Below are positions 28,920 through 37,886 of a stretch of 64,000 nucleotides of DNA, one piece after another. Source of the stretch: Pseudobacillus wudalianchiensis (GTDB taxonomy: Bacteria > Bacillota > Bacilli > Bacillales > Domibacillaceae); contig NZ_MAYT01000001.1 in the NCBI RefSeq assembly GCF_001685015.1, positions 62,001 to 126,000 of the forward strand, in the 5' to 3' direction. The notes under the pieces are model-generated. The model did not search any database and had not been told where the DNA came from. It saw only the letters and a list, made by a program, of their open reading frames with translations. A program made the position numbers and the translations under genes. Every line of letters starts with the position of its first letter. Position 1 is the stretch's first letter.

Positions 28920-29513
28920 ATGATGAAAGAAGATTCGAATCACGAGATTGAAGAACAAAAGCATGTCAAGGAGCAAGGAGATAACGAAGTAGCATCATAC
29001 GTAACAGAAGAGACACCGCTTGAAGAGAATCTATCAGTAGAAGAGAAGCTGCCACCTGCTGTTTCTGCTTTTCATTATGCTGGATTCTGGATGCGGTTTT
29101 GGGCGTATCTTCTTGACTTAATCGTCGTCGGAAGCATTTCTCGCCTTCTCATTTATCCTCTATTCCGAGCATTAGATATTGAGGTGGCAAGCAGTGGATT
29201 GTTTTCAGCAGTTAATATTGCCACAGCTCTTGTCTTTTATCTGTATTTTGTTTTGATGACAAAGTGGAAAGGTCAAACGATCGGAAAAATGGTGTTCGGC
29301 TTAAAGGTTATTTCATTAACTGATTCCGAACTTTCTTGGAAGACTGTTCTGTTTCGGGAATGGATCGGCCGTTATTTATCCGTAACTATTCCATTTTTGT
29401 ATATACTTGTTGCCTTTCTATCAAAGAAGCAAGGGCTGCATGATTATTTTGCCGGAACAACAGTCATTCATGAACATACGTTAATGGTTCAGACACCGGC
29501 TCCTTCTTTATAA
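28920..29513 (+). CDS. yteJ: RDD-family membrane protein YteJ
   Basis: 197 residues. An acidic N-terminal tail of about 55 residues (KEDSNHEIEEQKHVKEQGD and on) precedes an RDD domain: GFWMRFWAYLLDLIVVG has the Arg and two Asp-type positions, and GKMVFGLKVISL and FREWIGRYLS follow. Three or four membrane helices. In B. subtilis the sppA-yteJ pair protects against antimicrobial peptides, with YteJ inhibiting SppA. Start 28920 with GGAGGG; a second ATG three bases later is possible. Confidence 0.9.
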   Translation: MMKEDSNHEIEEQKHVKEQGDNEVASYVTEETPLEENLSVEEKLPPAVSAFHYAGFWMRFWAYLLDLIVVGSISRLLIYPLFRALDIEVASSGLFSAVNIATALVFYLYFVLMTKWKGQTIGKMVFGLKVISLTDSELSWKTVLFREWIGRYLSVTIPFLYILVAFLSKKQGLHDYFAGTTVIHEHTLMVQTPAPSL

Positions 29514-29523
29514 GGATGCTTTA

Positions 29524-29562
29524 TAGGCTGCTGGCGGACTGCCGGCGGCTTTCTTTGTTTTT
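29524..29562 (+). terminator. Terminator after sppA-yteJ
   Basis: GGCTGCTGGC and GCCGGCGGC pair, followed by TTTCTTTGTTTTT. Confidence 0.75.
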
Positions 29563-29653
29563 CCAGGCAGTGATTTGAACCATATGGATTTTTCGTCATG
29601 TTTACTTTCTTTTTCCAAAGGACAAACTGTTTAGCGGAAAAGGAGGGAGCGTT

Positions 29654-30274
29654 ATGGCTTATCTGTGGTGGGGACTAGCTATTTTTCTGATCTTTTTATT
29701 CATTGCGTGCTTGTTAAAAATCCAACTCCTCTTTTACTTTCTCCGTATGCCTGAGAAGACAGAAGCGTATATTCGTTTTTTCTTCTTTTATGGGCTTTTA
29801 TCCTACACGTTTTACATTCCATTTACGAAAGGACAAACATCTAAGTCTGTCAGAAAAAAAGAATATAAAGAAGTCTCGCCTAGAGAGGCAGAGGATTTTC
29901 TCATACAGGTGAAGGAGAAGCTAGAATATATCGAAAGTCTACAATACATCGTTCGTTCGTTTTTCAAAAAAATAGAGATTCGTACTTTTTCTTGGAGGAC
30001 GGTTGTTGGAATGAAAGATGCAGCCTGGACGGGGACAGCAGCAGGAGCGCTTTGGGCTCTGAAAGGCAGTGTCATTTCAGCCGCACATCGTATGGTGCAG
30101 ATGACCGCTAGACCTGAGCTTGAGGTAACGCCCGTTTTCGGCCAGTCCGTATGGAAGGTGGAATGGTCATGTATGATTTCCTTTCGGATAGGGCATGCTA
30201 TATCTGCAGTTATTCAACTTTTTCTTCACCGGCGCCACAGAAAGAAAAGCTCTACTGCCGGCCTATTTTTTTAA
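29654..30274 (+). CDS. ytfI: DUF2953 protein YtfI
   Basis: 206-residue protein with an N-terminal membrane helix (LWWGLAIFLIFLFIACLL) and a weakly hydrophobic C-terminal region. Sequence and place directly before ytfJ match YtfI, which in B. subtilis is a sporulation-period gene. FSWRTVVGMKDAAWTGTAAG and SCMISFRIGHAI fit DUF2953. RBS AAGGAGGGAG. The function is not known. Confidence 0.85.
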   Translation: MAYLWWGLAIFLIFLFIACLLKIQLLFYFLRMPEKTEAYIRFFFFYGLLSYTFYIPFTKGQTSKSVRKKEYKEVSPREAEDFLIQVKEKLEYIESLQYIVRSFFKKIEIRTFSWRTVVGMKDAAWTGTAAGALWALKGSVISAAHRMVQMTARPELEVTPVFGQSVWKVEWSCMISFRIGHAISAVIQLFLHRRHRKKSSTAGLFF

Positions 30275-30301
30275 AACGTTTAAACAACTGGAGGGATAAA
30301 T

Positions 30302-30733
30302 ATGAGTGACCATCCAATCGAAGGATTGATGACGACGGCTATGGAAAATTTAAAAGATATGATTGATGTTAATACCATTATCGGTGATCCGGTAGAGACG
30401 CCTGATGGCAGTGTGATTATGACAGTTTCAAAAGTCGGCTTTGGATTTGCGGCAGGTGGAAGTGAGTTTATGATTGATAAACAGGGTGAAGGAAAGGGAA
30501 AAAGCCCGTTTGGCGGCGGTAGCGGCGGCGGTGTATCCATTACGCCTATCGCTTTTTTAATCGTGAATTCAAGCGGTGTGCGCATGCTCCACTTAGATGA
30601 AAATACACACTTGCTTGATAAAATTATTGATTTAGCACCAGCTGTTATTGATAAAATTCAGAGTATGCTCAATCAGAAAAATCAATCTAAACAATCATCC
30701 AATAAAAAACCTTCCTCAGATTATACGATTTAA
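30302..30733 (+). CDS. ytfJ: Sporulation protein YtfJ (GerW family)
   Basis: 143 residues. The N-terminal half has the conserved [21 protein letters not shown] and the phrase [22 protein letters not shown] glycine-rich central loop ([19 protein letters not shown]) follows. Made in the forespore in B. subtilis and linked to spore germination; the molecular role is unclear. RBS ACTGGAGGG. It is 27 bp after ytfI, so they share an operon. Confidence 0.93.
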   Translation: MSDHPIEGLMTTAMENLKDMIDVNTIIGDPVETPDGSVIMTVSKVGFGFAAGGSEFMIDKQGEGKGKSPFGGGSGGGVSITPIAFLIVNSSGVRMLHLDENTHLLDKIIDLAPAVIDKIQSMLNQKNQSKQSSNKKPSSDYTI

Positions 30734-30747
30734 GAAAAGAGAGTTCA

Positions 30748-30777
30748 TCCTTGCCAGGGAACGGCAAGGCTTTTTCT
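30748..30777 (+). terminator. Terminator after ytfIJ
   Basis: CCTTGCC and GGCAAGG pair around a seven-base loop, followed by CTTTTTC. Confidence 0.85.
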
Positions 30778-30842
30778 TGCATTTCTCTCTTTCAAACAAG
30801 TATGATATTAAGTGTGAAAAAGATGGAGGAGGGATTAGGAAT

Positions 30843-31343
30843 ATGGCAAATGTAACATTCAAAGGAAACCCAATTACGCTGATTGGAAATGAAGTAAAGG
30901 TGGGCGATCAAGCACCCGATTTTAAAGTGCTTGCAACGGATTTATCTGAGGTGACGTTAGCTGATTCTAACGGCAAAGTACGCTTAATCAGTGTGATTCC
31001 TTCCATTGATACGGGAGTATGTGAGCAGCAAACTCGCAAATTTAACGAAGAAGCGTCTAAAGTAAATAACGTAGAAGTCATTACAATTTCTGCTGACCTG
31101 CCGTTCGCACAAAAACGCTGGTGTGCAGGAGAAGGACTTGAAAATGTGAAAATTTATTCTGATCACCGCGAGATGTCATTTGGCGATGCTTATGGCGTTC
31201 ACATGAAAGAACTTCGTCTATTGGCACGTTCCGTTTTTGTCGTAAATGGCGAAGGCAAAGTTACATACGTAGAATATGTAAGTGAAGGAACAAATCATCC
31301 TGACTACGAAAAAGCACTTGAGGCAGCAAAAAACGCCAAGTAA
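30843..31343 (+). CDS. tpx: Thiol peroxidase
   Basis: Atypical 2-Cys peroxiredoxin that reduces hydroperoxides with thioredoxin. At 166 residues from [10 protein letters not shown], the peroxidatic cysteine is C60 ([10 protein letters not shown]) and the resolving cysteine C94 (KRWCAGEGL). GDQAPDF and PSIDTGVC are the family signature. Start taken at 30843 after GGAGGGATTAGG; the in-frame extension back to 30648 overlaps ytfJ and the terminator. Confidence 0.96.
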   Translation: MANVTFKGNPITLIGNEVKVGDQAPDFKVLATDLSEVTLADSNGKVRLISVIPSIDTGVCEQQTRKFNEEASKVNNVEVITISADLPFAQKRWCAGEGLENVKIYSDHREMSFGDAYGVHMKELRLLARSVFVVNGEGKVTYVEYVSEGTNHPDYEKALEAAKNAK

Positions 31344-31355
31344 AAATAAAAATGA

Positions 31356-31381
31356 AAGGCTGGCTCTTTACGGGCCAGCCT
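31356..31381 (+). terminator. Terminator after tpx
   Basis: GGCTGGC-TCTTTACGG-GCCAGCC hairpin. The T-run is poor (TTAGG), probably because an inserted element begins directly after the stem. Confidence 0.65.
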
Positions 31382-31565
31382 TAGGCTGTTGACAAACGCT
31401 CGCTATCTTCGTTGCCCGCCTGACTGCGGTGTTCATGATCTTGATGGTCACTCCGCTTCTCGTCAGGTTTTGTGCCTCGAAAGACAAATGTTTTCAATCA
31501 GCCTGATAGTATATAAAGTAGACTTTGTCTACATTCTCGGGCTGGCTCTTTATGGGGTCAGTCTT
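31381..31565. repeat. Insert-like segment between two copies of the tpx terminator stem
   Basis: The stem motif GGCTGGCTCTTTA occurs at 31358-31380 and again at 31540-31563, the second copy ending in a proper T-run. The segment between is about 160 bp. It starts TTAGGCTGTTGACAAA and ends TTTGTCTACATTCTCG, so TGTTGACAAA and TTTGTCTACA form imperfect terminal inverted repeats. No coding frame with an RBS. It reads like a small non-autonomous element that split or duplicated the terminator. Confidence 0.5.
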
Positions 31566-31598
31566 TTTAATCGATAACGGCTTACAGGAGGAGCAAAT

Positions 31599-32588
31599 AT
31601 GAACGAAATTTCCCCGGTCGAACACTTATTTCATCTTTTTGATGAAACAGCTGCTATTCTTCAACAAGAGCTGGAATGCACATATTTGGATGCTTTAGCA
31701 GAAACAGCTGAGAACTTGTTCCAAGAAAAAATTTTACAAGAGGAAATGAGCGATTTTACGAAGAAGCGGGTATGGAAAAAATATGAGGAAACGAAGCTTG
31801 CTGATTATTCACAAGAGGAGATCCGTCAAGCTTATCAGTTCGCTATTTTAAAAGGTATGCAAGAGAATGTTCAGCCGCCTCATCAGATGACACCCGATTC
31901 TATCGGCTTGTTCATGGGTTATTTGTTAGAGAAATTTATGAGCGGTAAAGAAGAATTCTCTATTCTGGACCCCGCCGTTGGAACAGGTAATCTACTATTA
32001 ACCGTTTTAAATCGCCAGTCAGAAGCATCGATTACGGCTGCTGGCGTAGAAGTAGATGATTTATTGCTAAAGCTTGCTTGGTGCGGAGCAAATCTGTTGG
32101 AGAAATCCGTCCAATTTTATAATCAAGATGCACTGGAACCGTTATTAATTGATCCAGTTGATACTGTAATTTGTGACTTGCCATTCGGCTGGTATCCAAA
32201 TGATAGAAGAGCAGCAGACTATGAACTGAAAGCAGAAGAGGGACATTCGTACGCTCATCATTTATTTATAGAACAAAGTGTGAAGCATACAAAGCCTGGT
32301 GGTTACCTGTTTTTCCTCATTCCAAACGGCTTGTTTGAGGAGGAAGGTGCTGAGAAACTACACCGCTTTTTCCAAAAGTCTGTTCATATTCAAGGGCTGA
32401 TTCAATTGCCGATGACGATGTTTAAAAATAAACAGGCGGCTAAAAGCATTATGATTTTACAAAAACAGCAAGCAGGTATTTCTGCGCCGAAACAAGTATT
32501 TTTAGCGACAATGCCGTCTATGAAAGATCGTCAAGCCATGCAGTCTATCATGCTGAAGTTGGAAGCATGGTTCAAGGAAAATAAGTGA
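31599..32588 (+). CDS. ytxK: YtxK, class I SAM-dependent methyltransferase-like
   Basis: 329 residues. The N-terminal helical part is followed by an N6-methylase-like Rossmann core: the SAM motif ILDPAVGTGNLLLTVL and the catalytic-type motif DLPFGWYP (in place of NPPF/Y). HTKPGGYLFFLIPNGLFEEEG follows. In B. subtilis ytxK lies between tpx and ackA exactly as here. The substrate is unknown; no restriction partner is nearby. RBS TTACAGGAGGAGC. Confidence 0.9.
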   Translation: MNEISPVEHLFHLFDETAAILQQELECTYLDALAETAENLFQEKILQEEMSDFTKKRVWKKYEETKLADYSQEEIRQAYQFAILKGMQENVQPPHQMTPDSIGLFMGYLLEKFMSGKEEFSILDPAVGTGNLLLTVLNRQSEASITAAGVEVDDLLLKLAWCGANLLEKSVQFYNQDALEPLLIDPVDTVICDLPFGWYPNDRRAADYELKAEEGHSYAHHLFIEQSVKHTKPGGYLFFLIPNGLFEEEGAEKLHRFFQKSVHIQGLIQLPMTMFKNKQAAKSIMILQKQQAGISAPKQVFLATMPSMKDRQAMQSIMLKLEAWFKENK

Positions 32589-32649
32589 TCATTAAACAAC
32601 TTGGACAAAGGCGGCCGTGCCAGTACTTTGTAAAAATGAGGAGGTCTTT

Positions 32650-33840
32650 ATGTCAAAAGTTATTGCCATCAATGCCGGCAGCAGCTCATTAAAGTTTCAG
32701 TTGTTTGACATGCCGGAAAAGCGAGTCATCACAAAGGGCCTTGTAGAAAGAATTGGCCTGCCGCGAGCTTTATTCAATATTACCGTAGACGGACACAAAC
32801 AAAAAGAGATGATGGACATTCCTAACCATGCAGAAGCCGTTCGAATTCTCTTAGATAAACTGACTGATATGGGGATTATCCAATCACTTGAAGAGATTAA
32901 TGGCATTGGCCACCGTGTTGTTCATGGAGGAGAAGTATTTACAGATTCTGTGATCATTACAGATGAAGTCATCGAAAAGATTGAACAACTGTCGGATTTA
33001 GCGCCACTCCACAATCCAGCAAATGTGACAGGAATCCGTGCGTTTAAAGAAGTGCTTCCTGATGTGCCGGCTGTAGCTGTTTTTGATACAGCTTTTCACC
33101 AGACCATGCCGGAAAGCTCCTTCTTATACAGTTTACCTTATCACTACTATACAGATTACGGGATCCGTAAATACGGCTTTCACGGTACTTCCCACAAGTA
33201 TGTTTCACAGCGGGCAGCCGAATTGCTTGAACGGCCAATTGAACAGCTCCGTCTCATTTCTTGTCATCTCGGAAATGGAGCGAGCATTGCAGCTATTAGT
33301 GGCGGTAAATCAATTGATACGTCCATGGGTTTTACGCCGCTTGCGGGTGTTACAATGGGAACGAGATCTGGGAATATCGATCCGGCCCTCATTCCTTTTA
33401 TTATGGAGAAGACAGGAAAAACAGCGGATGAGGTGCTCGACGTATTGAATAAAGAGTCCGGGATGCTTGGGGTATCTGGTTTCTCAAGTGATCTGCGTGA
33501 CATTGAAGAAGAAGCATCCAAAGGCAATGAACGTGCAGAACTTGCTCTTGAAGTATTCGCTGGCCGGATACATAAATACCTCGGATCCTATGCCGCACGT
33601 ATGTCAGGCGTAGATGCTATCATCTTTACGGCTGGCATTGGAGAAAACAGCCCTGTTATTCGCGGCCGTGTACTTCGCGGGCTGGAATTCATGGGAGTGT
33701 ACTGGGATCCAGCCCGCAATGAGGTCCGCGGGCAAGAGTCTTTTATCAACTATCCTCACTCTCCGGTTAAGGTGATCGTTATTCCGACAGATGAAGAAGT
33801 CATGATCGCCTGTGATACAGTAAAATTAGCGGAATTATAA
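32650..33840 (+). CDS. ackA: Acetate kinase
   Basis: Converts acetyl phosphate plus ADP to acetate plus ATP in overflow metabolism. 396 residues from [19 protein letters not shown] after GAGGAGG. Signatures: [41 protein letters not shown] and [10 protein letters not shown]. It lies 61 bp after ytxK, probably in one operon. No clear cre was seen just upstream, whereas B. subtilis ackA is CcpA-activated; the control site could lie before ytxK. Confidence 0.97.
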   Translation: MSKVIAINAGSSSLKFQLFDMPEKRVITKGLVERIGLPRALFNITVDGHKQKEMMDIPNHAEAVRILLDKLTDMGIIQSLEEINGIGHRVVHGGEVFTDSVIITDEVIEKIEQLSDLAPLHNPANVTGIRAFKEVLPDVPAVAVFDTAFHQTMPESSFLYSLPYHYYTDYGIRKYGFHGTSHKYVSQRAAELLERPIEQLRLISCHLGNGASIAAISGGKSIDTSMGFTPLAGVTMGTRSGNIDPALIPFIMEKTGKTADEVLDVLNKESGMLGVSGFSSDLRDIEEEASKGNERAELALEVFAGRIHKYLGSYAARMSGVDAIIFTAGIGENSPVIRGRVLRGLEFMGVYWDPARNEVRGQESFINYPHSPVKVIVIPTDEEVMIACDTVKLAEL

Positions 33841-33894
33841 AATTGAAGGATAGGGACCATGAGTTGGTCTTGTCTTTTATAAATGCAATATAAC

Positions 33895-33951
33895 GGTATA
33901 AAACCTCTGGTAAAGGACTGCTCGGCTATGTCCATACCAGAGGTTTTATTT
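33895..33951. terminator. Bidirectional hairpin between ackA and the YitT-family gene
   Basis: AAAACCTCTGGTA and TACCAGAGGTTTT form a perfect stem around a 22-base loop. It ends ackA and also overlaps the last codons of the convergent gene. Confidence 0.8.
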
Positions 33952-34518
33952 AGGATAGGCATTGATTGAGCGAAAAGAGGTAAGGACGGTGACTAGGAAG
34001 GCCACGCTCATAACGGTAAATAAAGAATAAATCATCATTCGATCTTTAAAAATCAATAAGCCGGAAGTGAGGATAAGAGAGTCAATAAAGAAAATAAAAA
34101 AACCGGCATTAACGGAAAAGTGTTTTGAAAGTAAAAGAGCCAATAAATCGATCCCGCCCGGAGATGAGCGATATCTCAGCATTAAGCCGGTTCCTGTTCC
34201 GATGAACACCCCTCCAACGCAGGCACTAATCAAAATGGGGAGCTCAATCATTCCTTTCAGTGGGAGAAGAAGGTCGATCATAATAGGGGTGAAAAGAGTT
34301 CCGTATAAACTATTAAAAAAATAAGAACGTTCTATTTTAAAGGCAAGAAGATAAATAGGCAAATTCACACATATAATGGTCATACCGATTTTAAAACCCC
34401 ATAAATAGTTAATTAATAAACCAATTCCAAAAACGCCTCCTTCAAGAAGCTGAAAGGGCAAGATAAATACATTAATGCCTATTCCGATGAGCACTGCTGC
34501 CAATCCGATGGTGATCAC
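33946..34518 (-). CDS. YitT-family membrane protein
   Basis: 190 residues with five or six hydrophobic segments. ITIGLAAVLIGIGINVFILP, LLEGGVFGIGLLINY and RYRSSPGGIDLLALLL are typical of the YitT/DUF161 family. It lacks the usual C-terminal DUF2179 cytosolic domain, so it is a short, membrane-only form. The start is uncertain. GTG 34518 lies far from the AAGGGGTG ribosome binding site, and the better-spaced in-frame codon is ATT (GEEHIKKVITIG). The function of the family is unknown. Confidence 0.75.
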   Translation of the reverse strand: MITIGLAAVLIGIGINVFILPFQLLEGGVFGIGLLINYLWGFKIGMTIICVNLPIYLLAFKIERSYFFNSLYGTLFTPIMIDLLLPLKGMIELPILISACVGGVFIGTGTGLMLRYRSSPGGIDLLALLLSKHFSVNAGFFIFFIDSLILTSGLLIFKDRMMIYSLFTVMSVAFLVTVLTSFRSINAYPK

Positions 34519-34670
34519 TTTTTTAATATGTTCTTCACCCCTTGTCCAACCCTATTGTTAAAAAATATGCAGGTGGAGAATCGGCTATGTCTAGAACGAC
34601 TAACGTGAATGCTTATATAGATTTAGAAAGTATCCCCTTTTTAATTAGAAGGGAGTAGTGAAATAACCTT

Positions 34671-34688
34671 TATGCAGGGGGGAGCATA
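34671..34688. other. G-tract palindrome upstream of the EcsC-family gene
   Basis: TATGC-AGGGGGGA-GCATA: five-base inverted arms around six G. It resembles the general plan of CsoR-family operators but the arms differ from the csoR/copA sites. It lies within a 274-bp gene-free stretch that also holds CCCCTT/AAGGGA arms and a TTGACA at about 34726. A regulatory role is speculative. Confidence 0.35.
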
Positions 34689-34792
34689 GCTATAAAGTGA
34701 GCATTTGCCCTTAAAGGAGCGGAAATTGACAATTGTTCGGCAATCATAGAAAATAAAAAGAACGAGAAACAGCATGGAAGGGGGAAGCAAAT

Positions 34793-35644
34793 ATGGCTTG
34801 GACGGAACGAGATAAAGTCGTATGGGAAGAAATTATGGCGTGGGAACAGTCTCTTGCTGATTATGATGGCAATGATTTTCAATATACATATTCAAGATGG
34901 TTAAACAGTGCACTGGCAGCTATACCGGAAGAGACGCTTTCTGCTTTTTTCGGACAGTTGGATAACGTGCTATTTCATATGCACTCGCTGCTTCAAGGCT
35001 CGCAGTTCCAAAATGAAGCAAGAGAACGAATTTTAACGTCGGCTCGTGTATTTAGAGAAGATGTAGAGACACTTGATGATCTAAAAAAGTTAACCATCGA
35101 TCAGATTCGCTATTTAAATAGTCAACAATCAACAAGACATCGGTTATATTCGCTCATTCAGGGAGGTATTACAGGAACAGGCGGAGCTATTCCAATCAGT
35201 ACTGACTTTGCGGCTATGGCTATTCTCAATTTGCGGGCTATCCAAATTACGGCTATGACCTATGGCTATGATCCTCAGCTGCCATTTGAAATGATGGCTT
35301 CTCTAAAAGTCTTTCACGCTGCTGCTTTGCCGGAACGGTTGAAGGCAGAAGGCTGGCAAGAGCTGCTGATTGAATTAGAAGAACGGGATCATCCTTATTT
35401 TTATAATGAAGCGGAACAGTTGACCGATCTGACATGGATGGAAGGTCTGGTGAAGCAGTTAGGAAAGTTACTCGCTATCGCGATGTTTAAAAATAAAAAG
35501 ATGGCGAACCTGCCGCTTATCAGCTTAGTCATTGGGGCTGGAACAAATTATCGAATGACAAAAAACATGACTGAATTCGCTGAAAAGTACTATCAATATC
35601 GCTGGCTGCTCGAAAAGAGAGAAGCGGCAAGCTCTACTAAATGA
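34793..35644 (+). CDS. EcsC-family protein
   Basis: 283 residues. Family features are the N-terminal acidic helix region (WEEIMAWEQSLADY), GGITGTGGAIPISTDFAAMAILNLRAIQ in the middle and GAGTNYRMTKNMTEFAEKYYQYRWL at the end. The glycine-rich central segment and ISLVIGAG are moderately hydrophobic. EcsC accompanies the EcsAB transporter in B. subtilis, but no ecsA or ecsB is near, so this is a stand-alone paralogue of unknown role. RBS GGAAGGGGGAAG. Confidence 0.82.
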   Translation: MAWTERDKVVWEEIMAWEQSLADYDGNDFQYTYSRWLNSALAAIPEETLSAFFGQLDNVLFHMHSLLQGSQFQNEARERILTSARVFREDVETLDDLKKLTIDQIRYLNSQQSTRHRLYSLIQGGITGTGGAIPISTDFAAMAILNLRAIQITAMTYGYDPQLPFEMMASLKVFHAAALPERLKAEGWQELLIELEERDHPYFYNEAEQLTDLTWMEGLVKQLGKLLAIAMFKNKKMANLPLISLVIGAGTNYRMTKNMTEFAEKYYQYRWLLEKREAASSTK

Positions 35645-35645
35645 A

Positions 35646-35682
35646 TAGAACCGGTTGGATACGTGTATCCAACCGGTTCTTA
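35646..35682. terminator. Terminator after the EcsC-family gene
   Basis: AGAACCGGTTGGATAC and GTATCCAACCGGTTCT form a perfect 16-bp stem with almost no loop. The T-run is short on both sides. It stands between two convergent genes. Confidence 0.8.
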
Positions 35683-35734
35683 GGTTAAAGCCTATCAAAT
35701 AGGGCACGGAACAAGCGCCCTTTGCTCTTCTAAA

Positions 35735-37387
35735 TTAACAGAGTCTGTTATACCCTGGGGATCCTGGAGGTGCTTCTTGTATCATATGTGTAAATGGAAT
35801 GCTGTACGCTAGTAAAATTAATACGACCACGATCGTAATCCATAGCCACCATTTATCAAAGAACAGCGGTGTTTTTTCTGCTGTTTCCTCTGCTTCGCCA
35901 ATAGGGAATTCTTCTTCCCCTTTTGGTGCAAACCATAAAAGTTGAACGATAATATACAAGACGAGTATAATACCAAGGAAGAGCATAGAGCCGCCGACAG
36001 CTTGAGCAATTTGATAAGGAATCCAATCAGCAGCTTGGGCAGAGCCTCCATAGTCAGAGAAGGAAGATCGACGCGGAGCTCCGTATAGACCTACCCAGTG
36101 CATAGCTCCTGACATGATTGTCATGCCGACAGACCAGACAACTGCTTGAACAATGGCGAGTTGGTTCAGTTGTTTCGTAAACGTTCTTCCTGTTAAATGG
36201 GGGACGAGCCAATAGGCAGCCCCAAAGAAAGTAAGAACGACTGTCGTAGCAATGGTTAAATGGAAATGCCCGGTTACCCAAATCGTGTTATGAATGACTT
36301 GGTTTAACTGATGCGATGCATTAATAAGACCACCGGCGCCTCCGGGAATGAAAGCAACCATTCCAATAAAAGGAACAAGGAAGCGAGCATCGTTCCATGG
36401 CAGAAACTTTAGCCAGCCGAATAAGCTTGTTGCTCCTTTGGAACGGCCAAACCGCTCAAACGTTGCAAACATACTAAATGCGGTCATAAGAGATGGAATA
36501 ACAACCATCAATGTTAGTACCACCTGAATGTATTTCCAAGTCGGAGAAATTCCTGGCTCGGTTAACTGGTGATGGAAGCCGACAGGAATAGAAAAGAATA
36601 AAAAGAGAATGAATGACATTCTTGCTAGAGAATCAGAGAAAATCTTTCCACCGATGACTTTTGGGATAACAACATACCATACCATGTAAGCAGGAAGCAG
36701 CCAAAAGTATACAAGCGGATGTCCGAAATACCAAAATAGTGTACGGCTCACTAATACATTAATGCCCTCTGTCCATCCCAATGTCCAAGGAATAAATTGA
36801 AGTAAGACGGTTGCAGCTACCCCTAAGGAACAGATGAGCCAGAGAGCCATATTCACAACAGACATAAAGCTTAATAACGGTCCAACTTGACCAGGGTTTT
36901 GTTTTTTCCACCTTGCATAATGGGCAAACATCGCGAATCCTGAAATCCAGCTTCCGACGACGACAAGAGCTAAGCCAATGTAGAAACCAACATGAGCTTG
37001 AAGTGGCGCATAGAATGTATAGAGAACAGAAGCTTTTCCGATTAAAATATAAAATGTAGTAAGTGCAGTACCAATCGTCATAATCCAAAAACCAATCCAG
37101 CCAGTTAAGCGGGCTTTGTTCGATAAAGCACCGGCAGTCCGGCTCATACCGGCAAACTGGAAGCCGATGATGAAGAATGTTGTTAACACAAGGGCAAGCA
37201 GTACACCGTGAGCGGTGAGAACTTGGTAATACCCGATTCCTCCTGGTAATTGTACTTTTCCAGAACGGACTAATACTTGTAGAAATCCGCACAATCCTCC
37301 GATAAATAAAGCGATAAATGCTACAATGATATGGGCTAACGCTAATTTTGCATCTTTCTTGTTTACTTTAACTGCTGTTTCGATCAT
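35735..37387 (-). CDS. b(o/a)3-type cytochrome oxidase subunit I
   Basis: Catalytic subunit of a B-family heme-copper oxidase that reduces oxygen to water. 550 residues with about 13 membrane helices. Heme and CuB ligands are visible in LTAHGVLLALVL, FGHPLVYFWLLPAYMVWY (His-x3-Tyr crosslink form HPLVY), GFHHQLTEPG and TGHFHLTIATTVVL. These spacings are those of ba3 enzymes, not of aa3 (CtaD). Its ATG overlaps the subunit II stop (ATGA). Confidence 0.93.
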   Translation of the reverse strand: MIETAVKVNKKDAKLALAHIIVAFIALFIGGLCGFLQVLVRSGKVQLPGGIGYYQVLTAHGVLLALVLTTFFIIGFQFAGMSRTAGALSNKARLTGWIGFWIMTIGTALTTFYILIGKASVLYTFYAPLQAHVGFYIGLALVVVGSWISGFAMFAHYARWKKQNPGQVGPLLSFMSVVNMALWLICSLGVAATVLLQFIPWTLGWTEGINVLVSRTLFWYFGHPLVYFWLLPAYMVWYVVIPKVIGGKIFSDSLARMSFILFLFFSIPVGFHHQLTEPGISPTWKYIQVVLTLMVVIPSLMTAFSMFATFERFGRSKGATSLFGWLKFLPWNDARFLVPFIGMVAFIPGGAGGLINASHQLNQVIHNTIWVTGHFHLTIATTVVLTFFGAAYWLVPHLTGRTFTKQLNQLAIVQAVVWSVGMTIMSGAMHWVGLYGAPRRSSFSDYGGSAQAADWIPYQIAQAVGGSMLFLGIILVLYIIVQLLWFAPKGEEEFPIGEAEETAEKTPLFFDKWWLWITIVVVLILLAYSIPFTHMIQEAPPGSPGYNRLC

Positions 37388-37872
37388 GATTGATCAACCA
37401 CCTTTATTTTAGCGTGCATCAAATGGTGTCCGCTTCCACAGTATTCATTACATAAGAGAGTAAATTCTCCTTCTTCCCGAAAGGTTTGAGTTGTTTCGCT
37501 AATATGGCCAGGTTCAAGCATCATATTAGCGTTTGTACCAGCAATTTCAAACCCGTGAACTACGTCTTTTGTTGTAGCAATAATATGAACCTTTGCACCT
37601 TTTGGAATTTCCACTACTTTATCCTGTGTCCCAACATCAAAGGAAAAAGCAGACGTTAGCACAACAAGCTGATATTCATTTTTACCGATTTTCTTCAAAC
37701 CGGGCTTATTAAAGGGAGCAATCTCTCCCACTACTTGTGGATCTACAGTTTTGTCAGAGCTTGGCGGTTGATGGCCCGTTACAAATGCATTAATCCCAAC
37801 AATGACAAGAAACAGAATGAGTGAGCCAATTCCAAACGCAAGCCAAATTTTTTCATACTTGTGTAAATGCAT
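37384..37872 (-). CDS. ba3-type cytochrome oxidase subunit II
   Basis: 162 residues from MHLHKYEKIW, preceded by GGAGGAAG; the ATG at 37890 overlaps the upstream stop but has no such RBS. One N-terminal membrane helix (FGIGSLILFLVIVGINAFV) and an external cupredoxin domain. The CuA site is complete: DVVHGFEI for the first His, then CNEYCGSGHHLM with two Cys, His and Met. Short single-helix form, typical of B-type oxidases. Confidence 0.94.
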   Translation of the reverse strand: MHLHKYEKIWLAFGIGSLILFLVIVGINAFVTGHQPPSSDKTVDPQVVGEIAPFNKPGLKKIGKNEYQLVVLTSAFSFDVGTQDKVVEIPKGAKVHIIATTKDVVHGFEIAGTNANMMLEPGHISETTQTFREEGEFTLLCNEYCGSGHHLMHAKIKVVDQS

Positions 37873-37886
37873 AAAACTTCCTCCAG

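Noticed and set aside
31389-31577. 62-residue frame between tpx and ytxK
   Set aside because: No ribosome binding site; it covers the insert-like repeat and has no protein-like composition.
31599-32588. ytxK as a restriction-modification methylase or defence gene
   Set aside because: The motif is DLPF rather than NPPF/Y, no restriction or specificity gene is adjacent, and its place between tpx and ackA is the conserved housekeeping position.
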